The notes: a model not told the origin generated them from the sequence alone. Positions 25,600 through 35,588 are shown, counted from the first letter of the stretch. The stretch is DNA of 64,000 bases from Acanthamoeba sp. SK_2022b (GCA_027943245.1 JANDJZ010001755.1:124001-188000), one strand, 5' to 3'. Program-made: numbers and translations.

Positions 25600-25838
25600 G
25601 CCCCGGCACTGGCGAAAGGTTGAACAAAGGCCCTGTAAAGTGCATAGTGTGCCCACAGGGCCGTCATCGGCAGCAGGGATTGCTGCGATAGAAGCTACAG
25701 ATTTGTAACTTCCCACCCCGTCACGGTAGACTGAGATATCGGTTTATCCCATCCATCAAGGCGTTGCATGCAAAACATGCAATAGTGCAATTATATCTTT
25801 GTTAACAACCGGCGGTTTCCATTTAGTACAACCGGTTC

Positions 25839-25857
25839 TATAATGAGACGCATTAAC
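25839..25857 (+). promoter_or_regulatory. Candidate Fur box for fur autoregulation
   Basis: TATAATGAGACGCATTAAC matches the 19-bp Fur consensus at 14 positions by eye. It also contains the start codon of the uof-like leader ORF. The position, about 75-90 bases before fur, is similar to E. coli. Confidence 0.5.
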
Positions 25858-25905
25858 TCTTTGTGCCGACCGATGCCACAGGCGAGTACGCCTCAACTTG
25901 ATTAG
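25843..25905 (+). CDS. Possible Uof-like leader peptide
   Basis: A 20-codon frame opening ATGAGACGCATT, which resembles the start of E. coli uof (upstream of fur), whose translation is coupled to fur and targeted by the sRNA RyhB. Here the frame ends at TAG, 23 bases before the fur ATG, so it does not overlap fur as in E. coli. The peptide reads MRRINSLCRPMPQASTPQLD. There is no strong ribosome site. Weak candidate. Confidence 0.3.
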   Translation: MRRINSLCRPMPQASTPQLD

Positions 25906-25928
25906 CATAGTAACAGGACTGAATTCGC

Positions 25929-26375
25929 ATGACCGACAACAACATCGCATTGAAGAAGGCCGGCTTAAAAGTCACGCTTCCGCGACTCAAAATCCTGGAA
26001 GTACTGCAAAATCCGGAATGCCATCACGTCAGTGCGGAAGATTTGTACAAAAAACTGATTGATATGGGCGAAGAGATCGGGCTGGCAACGGTTTATCGCG
26101 TACTGAACCAGTTTGACGATGCGGGCATTGTGACACGTCACAATTTCGAAGGCGGCAAGTCCGTGTTCGAGCTGACCCAACAGCATCACCACGATCACCT
26201 GATTTGCCTGGACTGCGGCAAAGTGATCGAATTCAGCGACGAATCCATCGAAGTGCGCCAGCGTGACATCGCCAAGCAGCACGGCATCAAGCTCACCAAC
26301 CACAGCCTGTACCTGTACGGCCACTGTGAAACCGGTGACTGTCGCGAAGACGAAACGCTGCACGACAAGAAATAA
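25929..26375 (+). CDS. fur: Ferric uptake regulator Fur
   Basis: Global iron-responsive repressor. 148 residues: N-terminal winged helix (LKVTLPRLKILEVLQ, GLATVYRVLNQFDDAG) and C-terminal metal-binding/dimer domain with HHHDHLICLDCGKVIEF and GHCETGDC. All usual ligands are present. The sequence before the ATG (AGTAACAGGACTGA) is conserved with E. coli and carries the ribosome site. A strong terminator follows. Confidence 0.98.
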   Translation: MTDNNIALKKAGLKVTLPRLKILEVLQNPECHHVSAEDLYKKLIDMGEEIGLATVYRVLNQFDDAGIVTRHNFEGGKSVFELTQQHHHDHLICLDCGKVIEFSDESIEVRQRDIAKQHGIKLTNHSLYLYGHCETGDCREDETLHDKK

Positions 26376-26390
26376 GCCTGACCGGCTATG

Positions 26391-26421
26391 AAAAACCGCC
26401 TCACACCGAGGCGGTTTTTTT
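26391..26421 (+). terminator. Rho-independent terminator of fur
   Basis: A stem AAAAACCGCCTC/GAGGCGGTTTTT with an ACACC loop region is followed by T residues. It lies 16 bases after the fur stop and may work in both directions. Confidence 0.92.
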
Positions 26422-26441
26422 ATGCCTGCCGTGCAAAGGGC

Positions 26442-26467
26442 AAAAAAATCCCCGGACCAGCCGGGGG
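26442..26467 (-). terminator. Rho-independent terminator of the chiP-chiQ-chb operon
   Basis: On the minus strand CCCCGG-CTGGT-CCGGGG is followed by ATTTTTTT. It lies about 155 bases beyond the chb stop, so the operon would have a 3' untranslated region of that length. That stretch (26468-26620) holds no convincing gene. Confidence 0.85.
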
Positions 26468-26620
26468 AAAATCATGTCATGAAAGATCACAATTGCAGCG
26501 GCACTGCTACTCCACGTACTACTCTCACTACAACGTCCGCCCTACGCCGACACGCGCGGGCGAACGCATTCCCCCTTCGTTATACGGCCGCCGCCAGGGC
26601 AGCAGGCCGTTGCACCGGGC

Positions 26621-29278
26621 TTAGACCTTCTCGGCGCGGCTGTAGCGCTTGCCGTCCGGGCTAACCGAACGCACCTGCACCTCACCGGACACCGCAGGCT
26701 TGGCCTTGGCGTCATAGCGCTGCCACTGCTTGCCGCCGTCGGTGGAGTACTCGATGCCCAATCCCGGCAGCGCGATATTCGCCTCCAGCTTGCCGCCCGC
26801 TACGCGTGCGCCCGGCACCGGCAGACGGTAAGCGACGCCACCTTTGTCCAGCTTGGCCAGTTCACGCTGCCCCAGGATATTGGCGAAGCGCAGCCAGTCT
26901 TTCTCCAGCGTCTTGGTATCGACAAAGTGGGTTTCCCCGCCTTTGTATTCGCGGCCGGCGCGATAGTCCTGCTCCCAACCGGCGCGGTGCCAGGCGCGTT
27001 CAGCCACCGACAGCGCGCGTGGGAAGATCATGTATTCCATCTGCGGATCGGTGCGCTGGGTTTCGCTCCACAGCTGAGCGGACAGCCCGTAGGCGCCCGG
27101 CCACGGCTTGTCGCTCTTGGCGTTGAAGTGGTTGCCGTCGCGGTCGACCGAAGTTTCCGCGTTCTGCGGCATGTTGTCCGGCGCGAAGCTGAACACCTTG
27201 CGCTCGTCGCTGAAGCGGGTACCCCAGTAGTAACCGCGCTCGTCCGGGTTCACCTCGTAAGGGAAGTCCATGTAGACGTAGTCCGGGTTGGAAACCACCA
27301 CTTCATACCCTTTGTTGGCCCAGTCGTTGACGCTATCGAAACCGCCCCAGTACAGGGTATCCCAGAAGTTGACGCCCACGCGCGAGGTGGCGAACGCCTT
27401 CGCGTTCTCGGCGTCTTTCAGGCCATCCTGCCAGGCCTGCATTCTGTCGATGCCGTGCGCCTTCACCAGCTTGCTGACCTCTTGGCCGAAGTAGCTCGGC
27501 AGATGCTCCATGTCGGCCACCTTGCCTTCTTTGATCATCGTCTGGCACACCTGCGACTTGGCCCACGGCTTGTCTTCGTTGCTCTGATCGATGATGCCTT
27601 TGCCCGGCTCCGGTTTCGCCTTGTCGGTGTAGCCGGCGCCCAGGCGAATGTTTTTCGCTTCGTCGCCGCCGAAGTGCCAGGTCTTGATCGGCTGGCCGGC
27701 CTCTTTATGCATCTGGGCGATCTCGCCGATCACCTTGTCGACAAAACGCTGAGAAGAATCCAGGCACGGGTTCAGGTAGCTCTGGCGGTTAAAGAACTGC
27801 ACGGAGGTGGTGTTGGAGGTATCGGTCGGATCCACCAGGCGGAATTCGTTGGCCTCTTGCTCTTTCCCGGCGGCATGCAGCTTTTTATAGCGCGCTTCCA
27901 TCGAGACCACCGCGGCGCGGGCGTGTGCCGGCATGTCGATCTCCGGGATCACTTCAATCTGGCGTGCCTGGGCGTATTTGATGATGTCGATATAGTCCTG
28001 ACGGCTGAAGAAGCCGCCGTAGACGTCCGGCCCCTGGCCGTACTGTGGCAGCAGACAGGTGGTTTCGCTCAGATCGTGGCAGCGCTGGCCGCCGACCTCC
28101 GTCAGCTCAGGCAAACCGGGGATCTCGATGCGCCAGCCTTCGTCATCGCTCAGGTGGAAGTGGAATTTGTTGAGCTTGTAGGCCGCCATCTGATCCAGCA
28201 GGCGCAGCACCGCGTCCTTCTTATGGAAGTTGCGCGCTACGTCGAGGAAAATGCCGCGATACTGGAAGCGTGGCGCATCGCTGGCGTCCAGCGTGGCGAT
28301 CTTGCCGCTGCCGTCGCTCGGCACTAACGACAGGATCGACTGCAGCCCGTAGAACACCCCGGCCTGATCGAAGCCGATCACCCGCGCCTCTTTCTTGCCG
28401 ATTTTCAGCTCATAGGCGCCCGGCACCGCCATCGCGCCTTTAAACTTGCCCGGCTGGATGTCGGTCTTGATCGGATAGCCGTTGGCCTGAACCGGCACAC
28501 CCAGCAGCGCGAAGCGCTGATTGACGACGTCCGCCGCCGGCTTGACCAGCGTGCTCAGATCCGGCGATACCCCTTTGCGCAAATCGACGTCCTGCGCGTG
28601 AACCTTCACCTGCATCGGCGTCGGCACGATCTGGCCGCGCAGCGCGCCGGCAGGCAGCGTCTGCAGATCGGCATTGCTGACAAAGCGCGAAGCCGGCGTC
28701 ATCAGAATGTTTTTGTCGTCCTTGGTGCGCTTCCACTGGTCGCCGGTGAACGGCGCCACAAACTGGTCCAGGTTTTCGGTGTCGGTATTCGCCAACATTT
28801 TCGGCTTGGCGTCGCCGGACGTGGCATACCAGCGCGGCAGGAAGTCGTTTCTGAACAGCTGCCAATATTCGGCGACCACCGGGATTTCCACCGCCTTACC
28901 GGCCGGGAAGCCGCTGAATTTGGCGGTCGGCTCCAGCTTGTACAGATCGCCGGTGAGGTGAGCAATCTTGAACTGGTCGTTGTCTACCCGCAGGGTCTGG
29001 CGCGGGCTGTGGAAATAGATGACCCAGTCTTTACCGTCGATCGCCTGGCCGTCGTTGCTGAGGGTGAACAACACCCGGTTGCATGAGGCCCAGTCGGCGC
29101 CCAGCGCCGCGCAATCCACGCCGTTTTCGCCGGCGCGGTTATCCAGCATTTTTACGTTCAGCTTCAGCTGGCTCAGCTGATCCACCAGCTGTTGATCGGC
29201 CATGGCGTTTCCCATGCCGCCCAGAAATCCCATCGTTGCCGTCAACGCGGCTAATGCGCTCAGTTTGAATGCGTTCAT
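26621..29278 (-). CDS. chb: Chitobiase (beta-N-acetylhexosaminidase, GH20)
   Basis: Periplasmic enzyme splitting chitobiose and higher GlcNAc oligomers into GlcNAc. It is 885 residues, as in the structurally known S. marcescens chitobiase. The signal peptide is residues 1-27, giving a mature N-terminus DQQLVDQ. Order of domains: carbohydrate-binding-like N-terminal domain, GH20b domain, TIM barrel with Asp539-Glu540 in HFGGDEAKN (proton donor and substrate-assisted partner), and a C-terminal Ig-like domain. It follows chiQ by 13 bases and is probably co-transcribed with chiP-chiQ. Confidence 0.98.
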   Translation of the reverse strand: MNAFKLSALAALTATMGFLGGMGNAMADQQLVDQLSQLKLNVKMLDNRAGENGVDCAALGADWASCNRVLFTLSNDGQAIDGKDWVIYFHSPRQTLRVDNDQFKIAHLTGDLYKLEPTAKFSGFPAGKAVEIPVVAEYWQLFRNDFLPRWYATSGDAKPKMLANTDTENLDQFVAPFTGDQWKRTKDDKNILMTPASRFVSNADLQTLPAGALRGQIVPTPMQVKVHAQDVDLRKGVSPDLSTLVKPAADVVNQRFALLGVPVQANGYPIKTDIQPGKFKGAMAVPGAYELKIGKKEARVIGFDQAGVFYGLQSILSLVPSDGSGKIATLDASDAPRFQYRGIFLDVARNFHKKDAVLRLLDQMAAYKLNKFHFHLSDDEGWRIEIPGLPELTEVGGQRCHDLSETTCLLPQYGQGPDVYGGFFSRQDYIDIIKYAQARQIEVIPEIDMPAHARAAVVSMEARYKKLHAAGKEQEANEFRLVDPTDTSNTTSVQFFNRQSYLNPCLDSSQRFVDKVIGEIAQMHKEAGQPIKTWHFGGDEAKNIRLGAGYTDKAKPEPGKGIIDQSNEDKPWAKSQVCQTMIKEGKVADMEHLPSYFGQEVSKLVKAHGIDRMQAWQDGLKDAENAKAFATSRVGVNFWDTLYWGGFDSVNDWANKGYEVVVSNPDYVYMDFPYEVNPDERGYYWGTRFSDERKVFSFAPDNMPQNAETSVDRDGNHFNAKSDKPWPGAYGLSAQLWSETQRTDPQMEYMIFPRALSVAERAWHRAGWEQDYRAGREYKGGETHFVDTKTLEKDWLRFANILGQRELAKLDKGGVAYRLPVPGARVAGGKLEANIALPGLGIEYSTDGGKQWQRYDAKAKPAVSGEVQVRSVSPDGKRYSRAEKV

Positions 29279-29291
29279 GTTCTTGTCCTTC

Positions 29292-29618
29292 TTAATTATT
29301 GTTATCGCGAATTTCTTGCCACAGCTTGCCGCACTTGGCGTCGTAAGCCTGACCGTTACCGCTGTGCACCGCCATAATGCAGTTCTGATAATCCATCACC
29401 CGCACCGTTTCCTGCGCGGCGAACTGCTGGTGCTGCTTCTCTTGTTTCAGCACGTTCAGCACCGCCTTACAGGGTTGCAGACGCTCCGGCGAACCTTCGG
29501 CGGTGTTGATGCAGGCGCTGTAAGCCTGCTTCAATTTGGCGTCTTCCGGCGGTGCGGCGGGTTGCGCACAGGCGCTCAAGGCCGCGGCGGCCGCCAACAT
29601 CAGCATGATTTTTTTCAT
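29292..29618 (-). CDS. chiQ: ChiQ lipoprotein
   Basis: A 108-residue lipoprotein with a lipobox ending at Cys17 (AALSAC) and four further Cys residues ([33 protein letters not shown]) that could form two disulfides. It corresponds to E. coli YbfN/ChiQ, always downstream of the chitoporin gene. The function is unknown; the outer membrane is its likely location because residue +2 is Ala. It lies between chiP and chb. Confidence 0.88.
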   Translation of the reverse strand: MKKIMLMLAAAAALSACAQPAAPPEDAKLKQAYSACINTAEGSPERLQPCKAVLNVLKQEKQHQQFAAQETVRVMDYQNCIMAVHSGNGQAYDAKCGKLWQEIRDNNN

Positions 29619-29664
29619 CGTTGAATTCCCTTAACTGCCCCCGGTGGCGAGGCCGGGGAACGCA

Positions 29665-31068
29665 TCAGAAGATGGTGAATGGCGCGATGACCATGAACTT
29701 GACGTCTTTCTCGTCCTGGAAGATGTTGCCGTAACCGCCGCCCCAGCTCGGGATGTTGGTGTGGTTGTCATACTGGGTGTAGTGCAGCTTGATCAGGGTG
29801 CCCTTGGCGCGCCCTTCCTGGATGGTGTACATCGCGTCCAGGCTCCAGGCGCTTTCCTTCAGGCGCTGGCTCTGATCGTAGATCGGGTTGGTGCTCGGCT
29901 TGGCGTCCCAGGCGTAAACGTAGGAGCCGCCGACCGCCATGCCCGGCAGGTTCCAGTTGCTGAGGTCATACATCACGCCGGCGTACACCGCTTTCTCACC
30001 GTTGGCGTTAAAGTCGGAGCGGTTATCCCACCACACGTCCAGACGACCGTTGGACGAGGCGTAGGTCGGGGTCATGCGCTGCAGGAAGAAGCCCTGGTTG
30101 CCTTCCGCCTTGACCATGGTGCCTTCCAGACGCCAGTTGAATTGACCGGTGGTGTAACCGAAGGTCAGCGCCTGCAGCCAGGCCAGGCCGTCGTAGATGC
30201 TGTTCGGATCGTTCTTGTTACTGATGCGGTCTTCCGCACCGTAGAACTGGTAACTGGTGGTCAGCGGGTTGCCGAGCACATCGAATTTGTAAGACGCCTT
30301 GGTGAAGTATTGATTCACATAACCCTGCGCCTGGCCGAAGGCGGCTTCCAGCACCAGATCGTTTTTGAAATCGTACTTGGCGCCCAGCGAGTGCAGGTAG
30401 GAGACGCGCGTTTTCTTATCGTTCTGGCGGAAGTCGTCCATCTCGATATGCCACGGCGCCTTGTATTTGTCGGTCCACATGTAGGAGAAGCTCAACGCAC
30501 CAGCGTCGCCGTAGTCGAACTTGGCGCCGGCTTCGGCCCCCTGATAGGTGCCCGGCATAAAGCTCCAGTGCGGCGCCAGCAGGGTTTGGCCGCTCGGCTG
30601 AATATAGCCGGCGCGCGCCCAGACCGGGCCGTATTTGAATTTGGCGGCGGCTTTGTACAGGCTCACGCCGCCTTTGTCACCGGAATAATCTTCGTCGTAG
30701 GTACGGTTTTTCGAGGAGAACGCGATCTCGTTCGGGTGGCCGCTGGCGCTGGATTCCGCCAGCTCGATGGCGGTAAAGGCGCCGACGTCCAGACCGAACA
30801 TGTCCCAGGCGTAGCCCGAAGCGAAATCCAGGCTCAGGTTGGCGGTGGAGTGCGACAGGTTGGTGGTGTATTGGTTGTAATCCTTGCTGTCCGGATTAAG
30901 ATCTTTACGGTCGCGCTCACGTTGCCAGTAATAAATGCCGCCGGTCAGCGTGGAATCATCGATAAACCCTGCGGCTTTCGCCTCAGGCGCCATGGCAAAC
31001 CCTGTTCCCAACAGCGCGCCCGCGACTGCGAGCGCCAGCGTTTTACGCTGAGCACCGTGCGTACCCAT
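29665..31068 (-). CDS. chiP: Chitoporin ChiP (OprD-family outer membrane channel)
   Basis: Outer-membrane porin for chito-oligosaccharides, 467 residues. Signal peptide about residues 1-32 (cleavage near AKA-AGF). The mature part shows alternating beta-strand pattern with many aromatic belts and ends in the hydrophobic strand [11 protein letters not shown], ending in Phe as usual for outer-membrane barrels. Translation is expected to be silenced by the sRNA ChiX, whose pairing site covers the ribosome site at 31072-31087. First gene of chiP-chiQ-chb. Confidence 0.95.
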   Translation of the reverse strand: MGTHGAQRKTLALAVAGALLGTGFAMAPEAKAAGFIDDSTLTGGIYYWQRERDRKDLNPDSKDYNQYTTNLSHSTANLSLDFASGYAWDMFGLDVGAFTAIELAESSASGHPNEIAFSSKNRTYDEDYSGDKGGVSLYKAAAKFKYGPVWARAGYIQPSGQTLLAPHWSFMPGTYQGAEAGAKFDYGDAGALSFSYMWTDKYKAPWHIEMDDFRQNDKKTRVSYLHSLGAKYDFKNDLVLEAAFGQAQGYVNQYFTKASYKFDVLGNPLTTSYQFYGAEDRISNKNDPNSIYDGLAWLQALTFGYTTGQFNWRLEGTMVKAEGNQGFFLQRMTPTYASSNGRLDVWWDNRSDFNANGEKAVYAGVMYDLSNWNLPGMAVGGSYVYAWDAKPSTNPIYDQSQRLKESAWSLDAMYTIQEGRAKGTLIKLHYTQYDNHTNIPSWGGGYGNIFQDEKDVKFMVIAPFTIF

Positions 31069-31071
31069 ATT

Positions 31072-31087
31072 GAAATTCCTCTTTGAC
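31072..31087 (-). promoter_or_regulatory. ChiX sRNA pairing site on chiP mRNA
   Basis: The chiP leader reads GTCAAAGAGGAATTTC immediately before the start codon, which is the exact complement of the ChiX seed GAAATTCCTCTTTGAC known in E. coli and Salmonella. The Shine-Dalgarno GAGGAA lies within it, so pairing would block initiation. Confidence 0.85.
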
Positions 31088-31219
31088 TTAACTTAAAAGT
31101 TGCAGCCGCCTGTGTTCACCACTGCCCTGCACGACTGCCAATAAAAAACCCGAACGGGTAAAAAATATTGCCGACGAGATGTTATTCCCACAGCACTAAT
31201 TGCTACAGACAGACTATTT

Positions 31220-31232
31220 TTCGCGACGCGAA
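31220..31232. promoter_or_regulatory. Candidate NagC operator, chiP-proximal
   Basis: TTCGCGACGCGAA is a perfect 13-bp dyad flanked by AT tracts (ACTATTT and TTATCA), about 150 bases before chiP. E. coli chiP is repressed by NagC, and nagC is encoded 6 kb away. The assignment rests on symmetry and context only. Confidence 0.45.
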
Positions 31233-31453
31233 TTATCAAATGAAAAATGAGGGAGATTTGTCAAAGTATGACAAGGAGCACATATCAGTGAGAATTTGTT
31301 ACGCTGGTGATCATAGAGGGTGTCGAATAAAAAATTCAATTAAATCAGAATAAATTGAGATACAAGGTCAACCAGAGACGATTAATGGTTTCAGCCTGAC
31401 CAAATTCGTCAGTCAGACGATAAAAATTGAGAGCGCTCTCCAAATGAAATTAA

Positions 31454-31466
31454 TTCGCATCACGAA
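31454..31466. promoter_or_regulatory. Candidate NagC operator, distal
   Basis: TTCGCATCACGAA shares the outer TTCGC and CGAA with the chiP-proximal site and lies 234 bases from it, within AT-rich flanks. Two spaced sites would fit DNA looping by NagC. Confidence 0.4.
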
Positions 31467-31591
31467 TATATAAGAAAAAATGAAGACTAATAGGACCAAT
31501 ATAAGAGAACTAATGGGTTAATGCGTCGCCATTAATTAAACGCACCCCGGATAAAATGAGAGAGGAATAGATCGCGAGCTGAGCGCAGGCA

Positions 31592-31618
31592 TAAAAAAGC
31601 GCGGCTTAAAGCCGCGCT
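31592..31618 (-). terminator. Rho-independent terminator of glnS
   Basis: On the minus strand AGCGCGGC-TTTAA-GCCGCGCT is followed by TTTTTAT. It lies 28 bases after the glnS stop. Confidence 0.92.
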
Positions 31619-31646
31619 GATTCATTAATTTTCGAGGCGAATAAGA

Positions 31647-33311
31647 TTAGCCTTCGATTTTCGCCCAGGTGTCACGCAGGCCGACGGTGCGGTTAAACAC
31701 CAGATGCTCGGCCGACGAGTGACGGTTGTCGGCGCAGAAGTAACCTTCACGCTCGAACTGATAGGCTTTCTCCGGCTGTGCAGCCGCCAGGCTCGGCTCG
31801 ACGAAGCCGTGCTTGATGACCAGCGATTCCGGGTTGATGGTGGAGAGGAAATCTTCCGCCGCGCCCGGATTAGGCACGCTGAACAGGCGATCGTACAGGC
31901 GGATTTCCGCCGGCAGCGCGTGCGCCGCTGACACCCAGTGGATCACGCCCTTCACCTTGCGGCCGTCGGCAGGATCTTTGCTCAGCGTTTCCGCATCGTA
32001 GCTGCAGAAGAGGGTGGTGATCTCGCCCGCTTCGTCCTTCTCGACGCGCTCGGCCTTGATCACGTACGCATTGCGCAGACGCACTTCCTTGCCCAGCACC
32101 AGACGCTTGTACTGCTTGTTGGCTTCTTCGCGGAAGTCGGCGCGATCGATATAGATCTCGCGGCTGAACGGCACTTCGCGGCTGCCCATTTCCGGCTTGT
32201 TCGGGTGGTTTGGCATGGTGACCATTTCCACCGCATCGCCCATGTTCTCGATGACGATTTTCACCGGATCCAGCACCGCCATGGCGCGCGGCGCGTTCTC
32301 GTTCAGATCGTCGCGGATGCAGGATTCCAGCGCCACCATCTCGACGTTGTTGTCTTGCTTGGTCACGCCGATGCGCAGGCAGAACTCACGAATCGAGGCG
32401 GCGGTATAACCGCGACGGCGCAGACCGGAGACGGTCGGCATACGCGGATCGTCCCAGCCTTCGACGATCTTCTCGGCCACCAGCTGGTGCAGCTTGCGCT
32501 TCGACATGATGGCGTATTCGAGGTTGAGACGCGAAAACTCGTACTGACGCGGATGGCAAGGAATGGTGATGTTATCCAGCACCCAGTCATACAGACGGCG
32601 GTTATCCTGGAATTCCAGGGTGCACAGCGAATGGGTGATCCCTTCCAGCGCATCGGAAATGCAGTGGGTGAAATCGTACATCGGATAGATGCACCATTTA
32701 TTGCCGGTCTGGTGGTGTTCGGCGAACTTGATGCGGTACAGCACCGGATCGCGCATCACGATAAACGGCGAAGCCATATCGATCTTGGCGCGCAGGCAGG
32801 CGGCGCCTTCGGCGAACTCGCCGTTGCGCATCTTCTCGAACAGCGCCAGGTTCTCTTCCACGCTGCGGCCGCGGTACGGGCTGTCTTTGCCCGGCGCGGT
32901 CAGGGTGCCGCGATATTCACGGATCTGCTCCGGCGACAGCTCATCGACGTAGGCCAGGCCCTTGGTGATCAGCTCAACCGCATACTGGTGCAGCTGATCG
33001 AAATAGTCTGAGGAGTAACGAACGTTGCCGCTCCACTCAAAGCCCAGCCACTCCACGTCGTGCTTGATTGACTCCACGAACTCGATATCTTCTTTCACCG
33101 GGTTGGTGTCATCGAAACGCAGGTTGCACTGGCCCTGATAGTCCTTAGCGATGCCGAAGTTCAGGCAGATGGACTTGGCGTGGCCGATATGCAGATAGCC
33201 GTTAGGCTCCGGCGGGAAGCGGGTATGTACCGACGTGTGTTTCCCCGACGCCAGATCTTCATCAACGATCTGACGGATAAAATTGGTTGGGCGGGCTTCA
33301 GCCTCACTCAT
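31647..33311 (-). CDS. glnS: Glutaminyl-tRNA synthetase
   Basis: Charges tRNA-Gln in the cytoplasm; class I synthetase of 554 residues, identical in length to the E. coli enzyme. The HIGH motif is in [15 protein letters not shown] and the KMSKS equivalent is MSKRKL. GAGGAA lies 7 bases before the ATG at 33311; the frame is open five codons further. It stands alone between chiP and nagE, with terminators on both sides. Confidence 0.98.
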   Translation of the reverse strand: MSEAEARPTNFIRQIVDEDLASGKHTSVHTRFPPEPNGYLHIGHAKSICLNFGIAKDYQGQCNLRFDDTNPVKEDIEFVESIKHDVEWLGFEWSGNVRYSSDYFDQLHQYAVELITKGLAYVDELSPEQIREYRGTLTAPGKDSPYRGRSVEENLALFEKMRNGEFAEGAACLRAKIDMASPFIVMRDPVLYRIKFAEHHQTGNKWCIYPMYDFTHCISDALEGITHSLCTLEFQDNRRLYDWVLDNITIPCHPRQYEFSRLNLEYAIMSKRKLHQLVAEKIVEGWDDPRMPTVSGLRRRGYTAASIREFCLRIGVTKQDNNVEMVALESCIRDDLNENAPRAMAVLDPVKIVIENMGDAVEMVTMPNHPNKPEMGSREVPFSREIYIDRADFREEANKQYKRLVLGKEVRLRNAYVIKAERVEKDEAGEITTLFCSYDAETLSKDPADGRKVKGVIHWVSAAHALPAEIRLYDRLFSVPNPGAAEDFLSTINPESLVIKHGFVEPSLAAAQPEKAYQFEREGYFCADNRHSSAEHLVFNRTVGLRDTWAKIEG

Positions 33312-33452
33312 TTCACTGTTCCTCAATGCAAAGCGCTACACATAACCGCCTATGATCCAACAAGCCACGTCTGGAAACAACCGTTTGTTTCACGAAAAAT
33401 GCGGCGCGTTGCACCGTCGGCGCGCAGCGCACCGCCGTGGGGCGAAACGGAA

Positions 33453-33486
33453 TAAAAAAAGCGGGAAGAGATCGCTCTCTTCCCGC
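33453..33486 (-). terminator. Rho-independent terminator of nagE
   Basis: GCGGGAAGAGA and TCTCTTCCCGC form an 11-bp stem with a short loop. On the minus strand it is followed by TTTTTTTATT. It lies about 65 bases after nagE. Confidence 0.92.
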
Positions 33487-33551
33487 CAAGTCGGGGCAAA
33501 CTCCGCCATGATGCGTGGCCGGCCCCCGGTACTACTCAGGTAAAAACGGCC

Positions 33552-35588
33552 TTACTTTTGGATCTCGTACAGCTTGGTCTGACCGGCGACGACAGAGCCG
33601 CTGGCCAGCGCCGCCAGGCCGGCGTAGTCGTCAGAGTTGCTGACCACCACCGGGCTTATCATCGAACGCGCGTTGGCGTTCAGATAATCCAGATCCAGTT
33701 CCAGAATCGGTTGACCGGCTTTCACTTCCGCGCCCTCTTCCACCAGGCGTTTGAAGCCCTGGCCTTCCAGCGCGACGGTGTCGATCCCCATGTGCACCAC
33801 GATCTCGGCGCCCTTGTCGGTTTCCAGGCAGAACGCGTGGTTGGTATTGAAGATTTTCACCACGGTGCCGTCCGCCGGCGCCACGACGATGTTGTCGGTC
33901 GGGCGAATCGCCAGGCCGTCACCTACCGCCTTGCTGGCGAAAGCTTCGTCCGGCACCTGATCGAGCGCCACGACTTCACCGGTCACCGGCGCCACCAGCG
34001 TTTCAAACGCGACTTTCGGTGCGTTCGGTACCGCCTGCGGTTTGGCTTCCGCAGCAGGAGCCGCCGCCGGGGCCGCCGCTGCCGCTACCGGGCCGGCTGC
34101 AATCACGTTGCGCATTGCGCTGGCGATAAGTTCAGCACGGGTGCCGACGATCACTTGCACGCTCTGCTTGTTCAGACGGATAACGCCGGATGCGCCGAGG
34201 CGTTTCGCCAATGCGTCGTTCACCAGCGCGGAGTCTTTCACGTTCAAACGCAGGCGAGTGATGCAGGCATCGATGCCGGTCAGGTTGTCGGAACCGCCGA
34301 TCGCGCCGACGTAGCGACGGGCCAGCGTGGTAGTTTCGTTCTCGTCTTTACCGGCGTTGCTGTTGACGTTGACGTCATAACCGTCGGTTTCGTCACCGGC
34401 AACCGCCAGCTCGCGACCCGGGGTCATCAGGTTGAACTTATTGATGGTGAAGCGGAACACCACATAGTAGATAACGAAGAACACCAGCCCCTGCGGGATC
34501 AGCATGTACCAGTGGGTCGCCAACGGGTTGCGCGACGACAGCACCATATCCACCAAACCGGCGCTGAAGCCGAAACCGGCAATCCAGTGCATGCTGGCGG
34601 CGATGAAGACGGAAATCCCGGTCAAGATCGCGTGAAGCACATACAGCACCGGCGCCACAAACATGAAGGAGAATTCCAGCGGTTCGGTGATGCCGGTAAA
34701 GAAGGCAGCGAATGCCCCCGCCATCATGATCCCCAGCACTTTCGCCTTATTCTCAGGGCGCGCGCAGTGATAGATAGCCAGCGCTGCGCCCGGCAGACCA
34801 AACATCATGATCGGGAAGAAGCCCGCCTGATAACGGCCGGTGATGCCGACGACCGCTTTACCGGCTTCGATCGACTGCTGGCCGCCAAGGAAGTTAGGGA
34901 TATCGTTGATGCCGGCCACGTCGAACCAGAACACCGAGTTCAGCGCGTGGTGCAGGCCGACCGGGATCAGCAGACGGTTGAAGAAGGCATAGATGCCCGC
35001 GCCGACGGAGCCCAATTTCTGGATGTGTTCGCCGAAGCTCACCAGAGCGCCGAACACCACTGGCCAGACATACATCAGGATGTAAGCGACCAGGATCATC
35101 AGGAAGGAAATGAGGATCGGCACCAGACGGCGGCCGCTGAAGAACGACAGCGCCTTAGGCAGCTCGACGCCGCTGAAGCGGTTGTACACTTCGGCGGAGA
35201 TGATACCCACCAGAATACCGACGAACTGGTTTTCAATTTTGCCGAACGCGGCAGGCACCTGGTCGAGGGGGATCTTCTGAATCATCGACACGGCGGCCGG
35301 TGAACAGAGGGTGGTCAGCACCAGGAAACCAACGAAGCCGGTCAGTGCGGCAGAGCCGTCCTTGTCTTTGGACATGCCGTAGGCCACACCGATGGCGAAC
35401 AGCACGGCCATATGATCGATAATGGCTGAACCGGATTTGATAAATAATGCGGCAAGCGCGTTGTCGCCGCCCCAACCAACAGGGTCAATCCAGTACCCGA
35501 CGCCCATCAAGATGGCGGCGGCAGGCAGCGTGGCGACCGGCACCATCAGCGCCCGTCCCACCTTTTGCAAATAACTAAGAATGTTCAC
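33552..35588 (-). CDS. nagE: N-acetylglucosamine PTS transporter, EIICBA
   Basis: Imports GlcNAc and phosphorylates it to GlcNAc-6-P. 678 residues with three fused units: EIIC membrane domain (about 1-370), EIIB (about 400-480) with phosphocysteine Cys442 in GIDACITRLRL, an Ala/Pro-rich linker, then EIIA (about 530-675) with phosphohistidine His599 in VVHMGIDTVALEG. All three active residues are intact. Divergent from nagBACD across a shared control region with NagC- and CRP-like sites. Confidence 0.97.
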   Translation of the reverse strand: MNILSYLQKVGRALMVPVATLPAAAILMGVGYWIDPVGWGGDNALAALFIKSGSAIIDHMAVLFAIGVAYGMSKDKDGSAALTGFVGFLVLTTLCSPAAVSMIQKIPLDQVPAAFGKIENQFVGILVGIISAEVYNRFSGVELPKALSFFSGRRLVPILISFLMILVAYILMYVWPVVFGALVSFGEHIQKLGSVGAGIYAFFNRLLIPVGLHHALNSVFWFDVAGINDIPNFLGGQQSIEAGKAVVGITGRYQAGFFPIMMFGLPGAALAIYHCARPENKAKVLGIMMAGAFAAFFTGITEPLEFSFMFVAPVLYVLHAILTGISVFIAASMHWIAGFGFSAGLVDMVLSSRNPLATHWYMLIPQGLVFFVIYYVVFRFTINKFNLMTPGRELAVAGDETDGYDVNVNSNAGKDENETTTLARRYVGAIGGSDNLTGIDACITRLRLNVKDSALVNDALAKRLGASGVIRLNKQSVQVIVGTRAELIASAMRNVIAAGPVAAAAAPAAAPAAEAKPQAVPNAPKVAFETLVAPVTGEVVALDQVPDEAFASKAVGDGLAIRPTDNIVVAPADGTVVKIFNTNHAFCLETDKGAEIVVHMGIDTVALEGQGFKRLVEEGAEVKAGQPILELDLDYLNANARSMISPVVVSNSDDYAGLAALASGSVVAGQTKLYEIQK

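Larger units (their letters stand above)
25600..25928 (+). other. fldA-fur intergenic region
   Basis: A 329-base region. It contains an 8-bp dyad GGCCCTGT/ACAGGGCC (about 25629-25662) after fldA, a second dyad TTGCATG-N5-CATGCAA (25764-25782), the Fur-box-like element at 25839-25857 and a short leader ORF at 25843. E. coli fur is known to respond to OxyR and SoxRS and to be autorepressed; which of these sites serve here cannot be decided by eye. Confidence 0.6.
31069..31646 (-). other. chiP-glnS intergenic control region
   Basis: About 580 bases, distinctly AT-rich compared with the rest of the window. It holds the chiP leader and promoter, the glnS terminator and two similar dyads, TTCGCGACGCGAA (31220-31232) and TTCGCATCACGAA (31454-31466), which may be NagC operators. 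No credible gene lies in it; the one open frame at 31168-31353 has no ribosome site or homology that I recognise. Confidence 0.6.

Noticed and set aside
26422..26664. Small frame after fur
   Set aside because: Runs through two terminator hairpins and into the end of chb on the other strand; no homology recognised.
29644..31086. 480-residue plus-strand frame over chiP
   Set aside because: Antisense to chiP; the chiP signal peptide, barrel pattern and ChiX site leave no doubt about the coding strand.
31168..31353. 61-codon frame in the chiP-glnS gap
   Set aside because: AT-rich control region, no ribosome site, non-ATG start, contains one of the candidate operators.
33558..35303. 581-residue plus-strand frame over nagE
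   Set aside because: Antisense shadow; His/Arg/Gln-rich, no motif.
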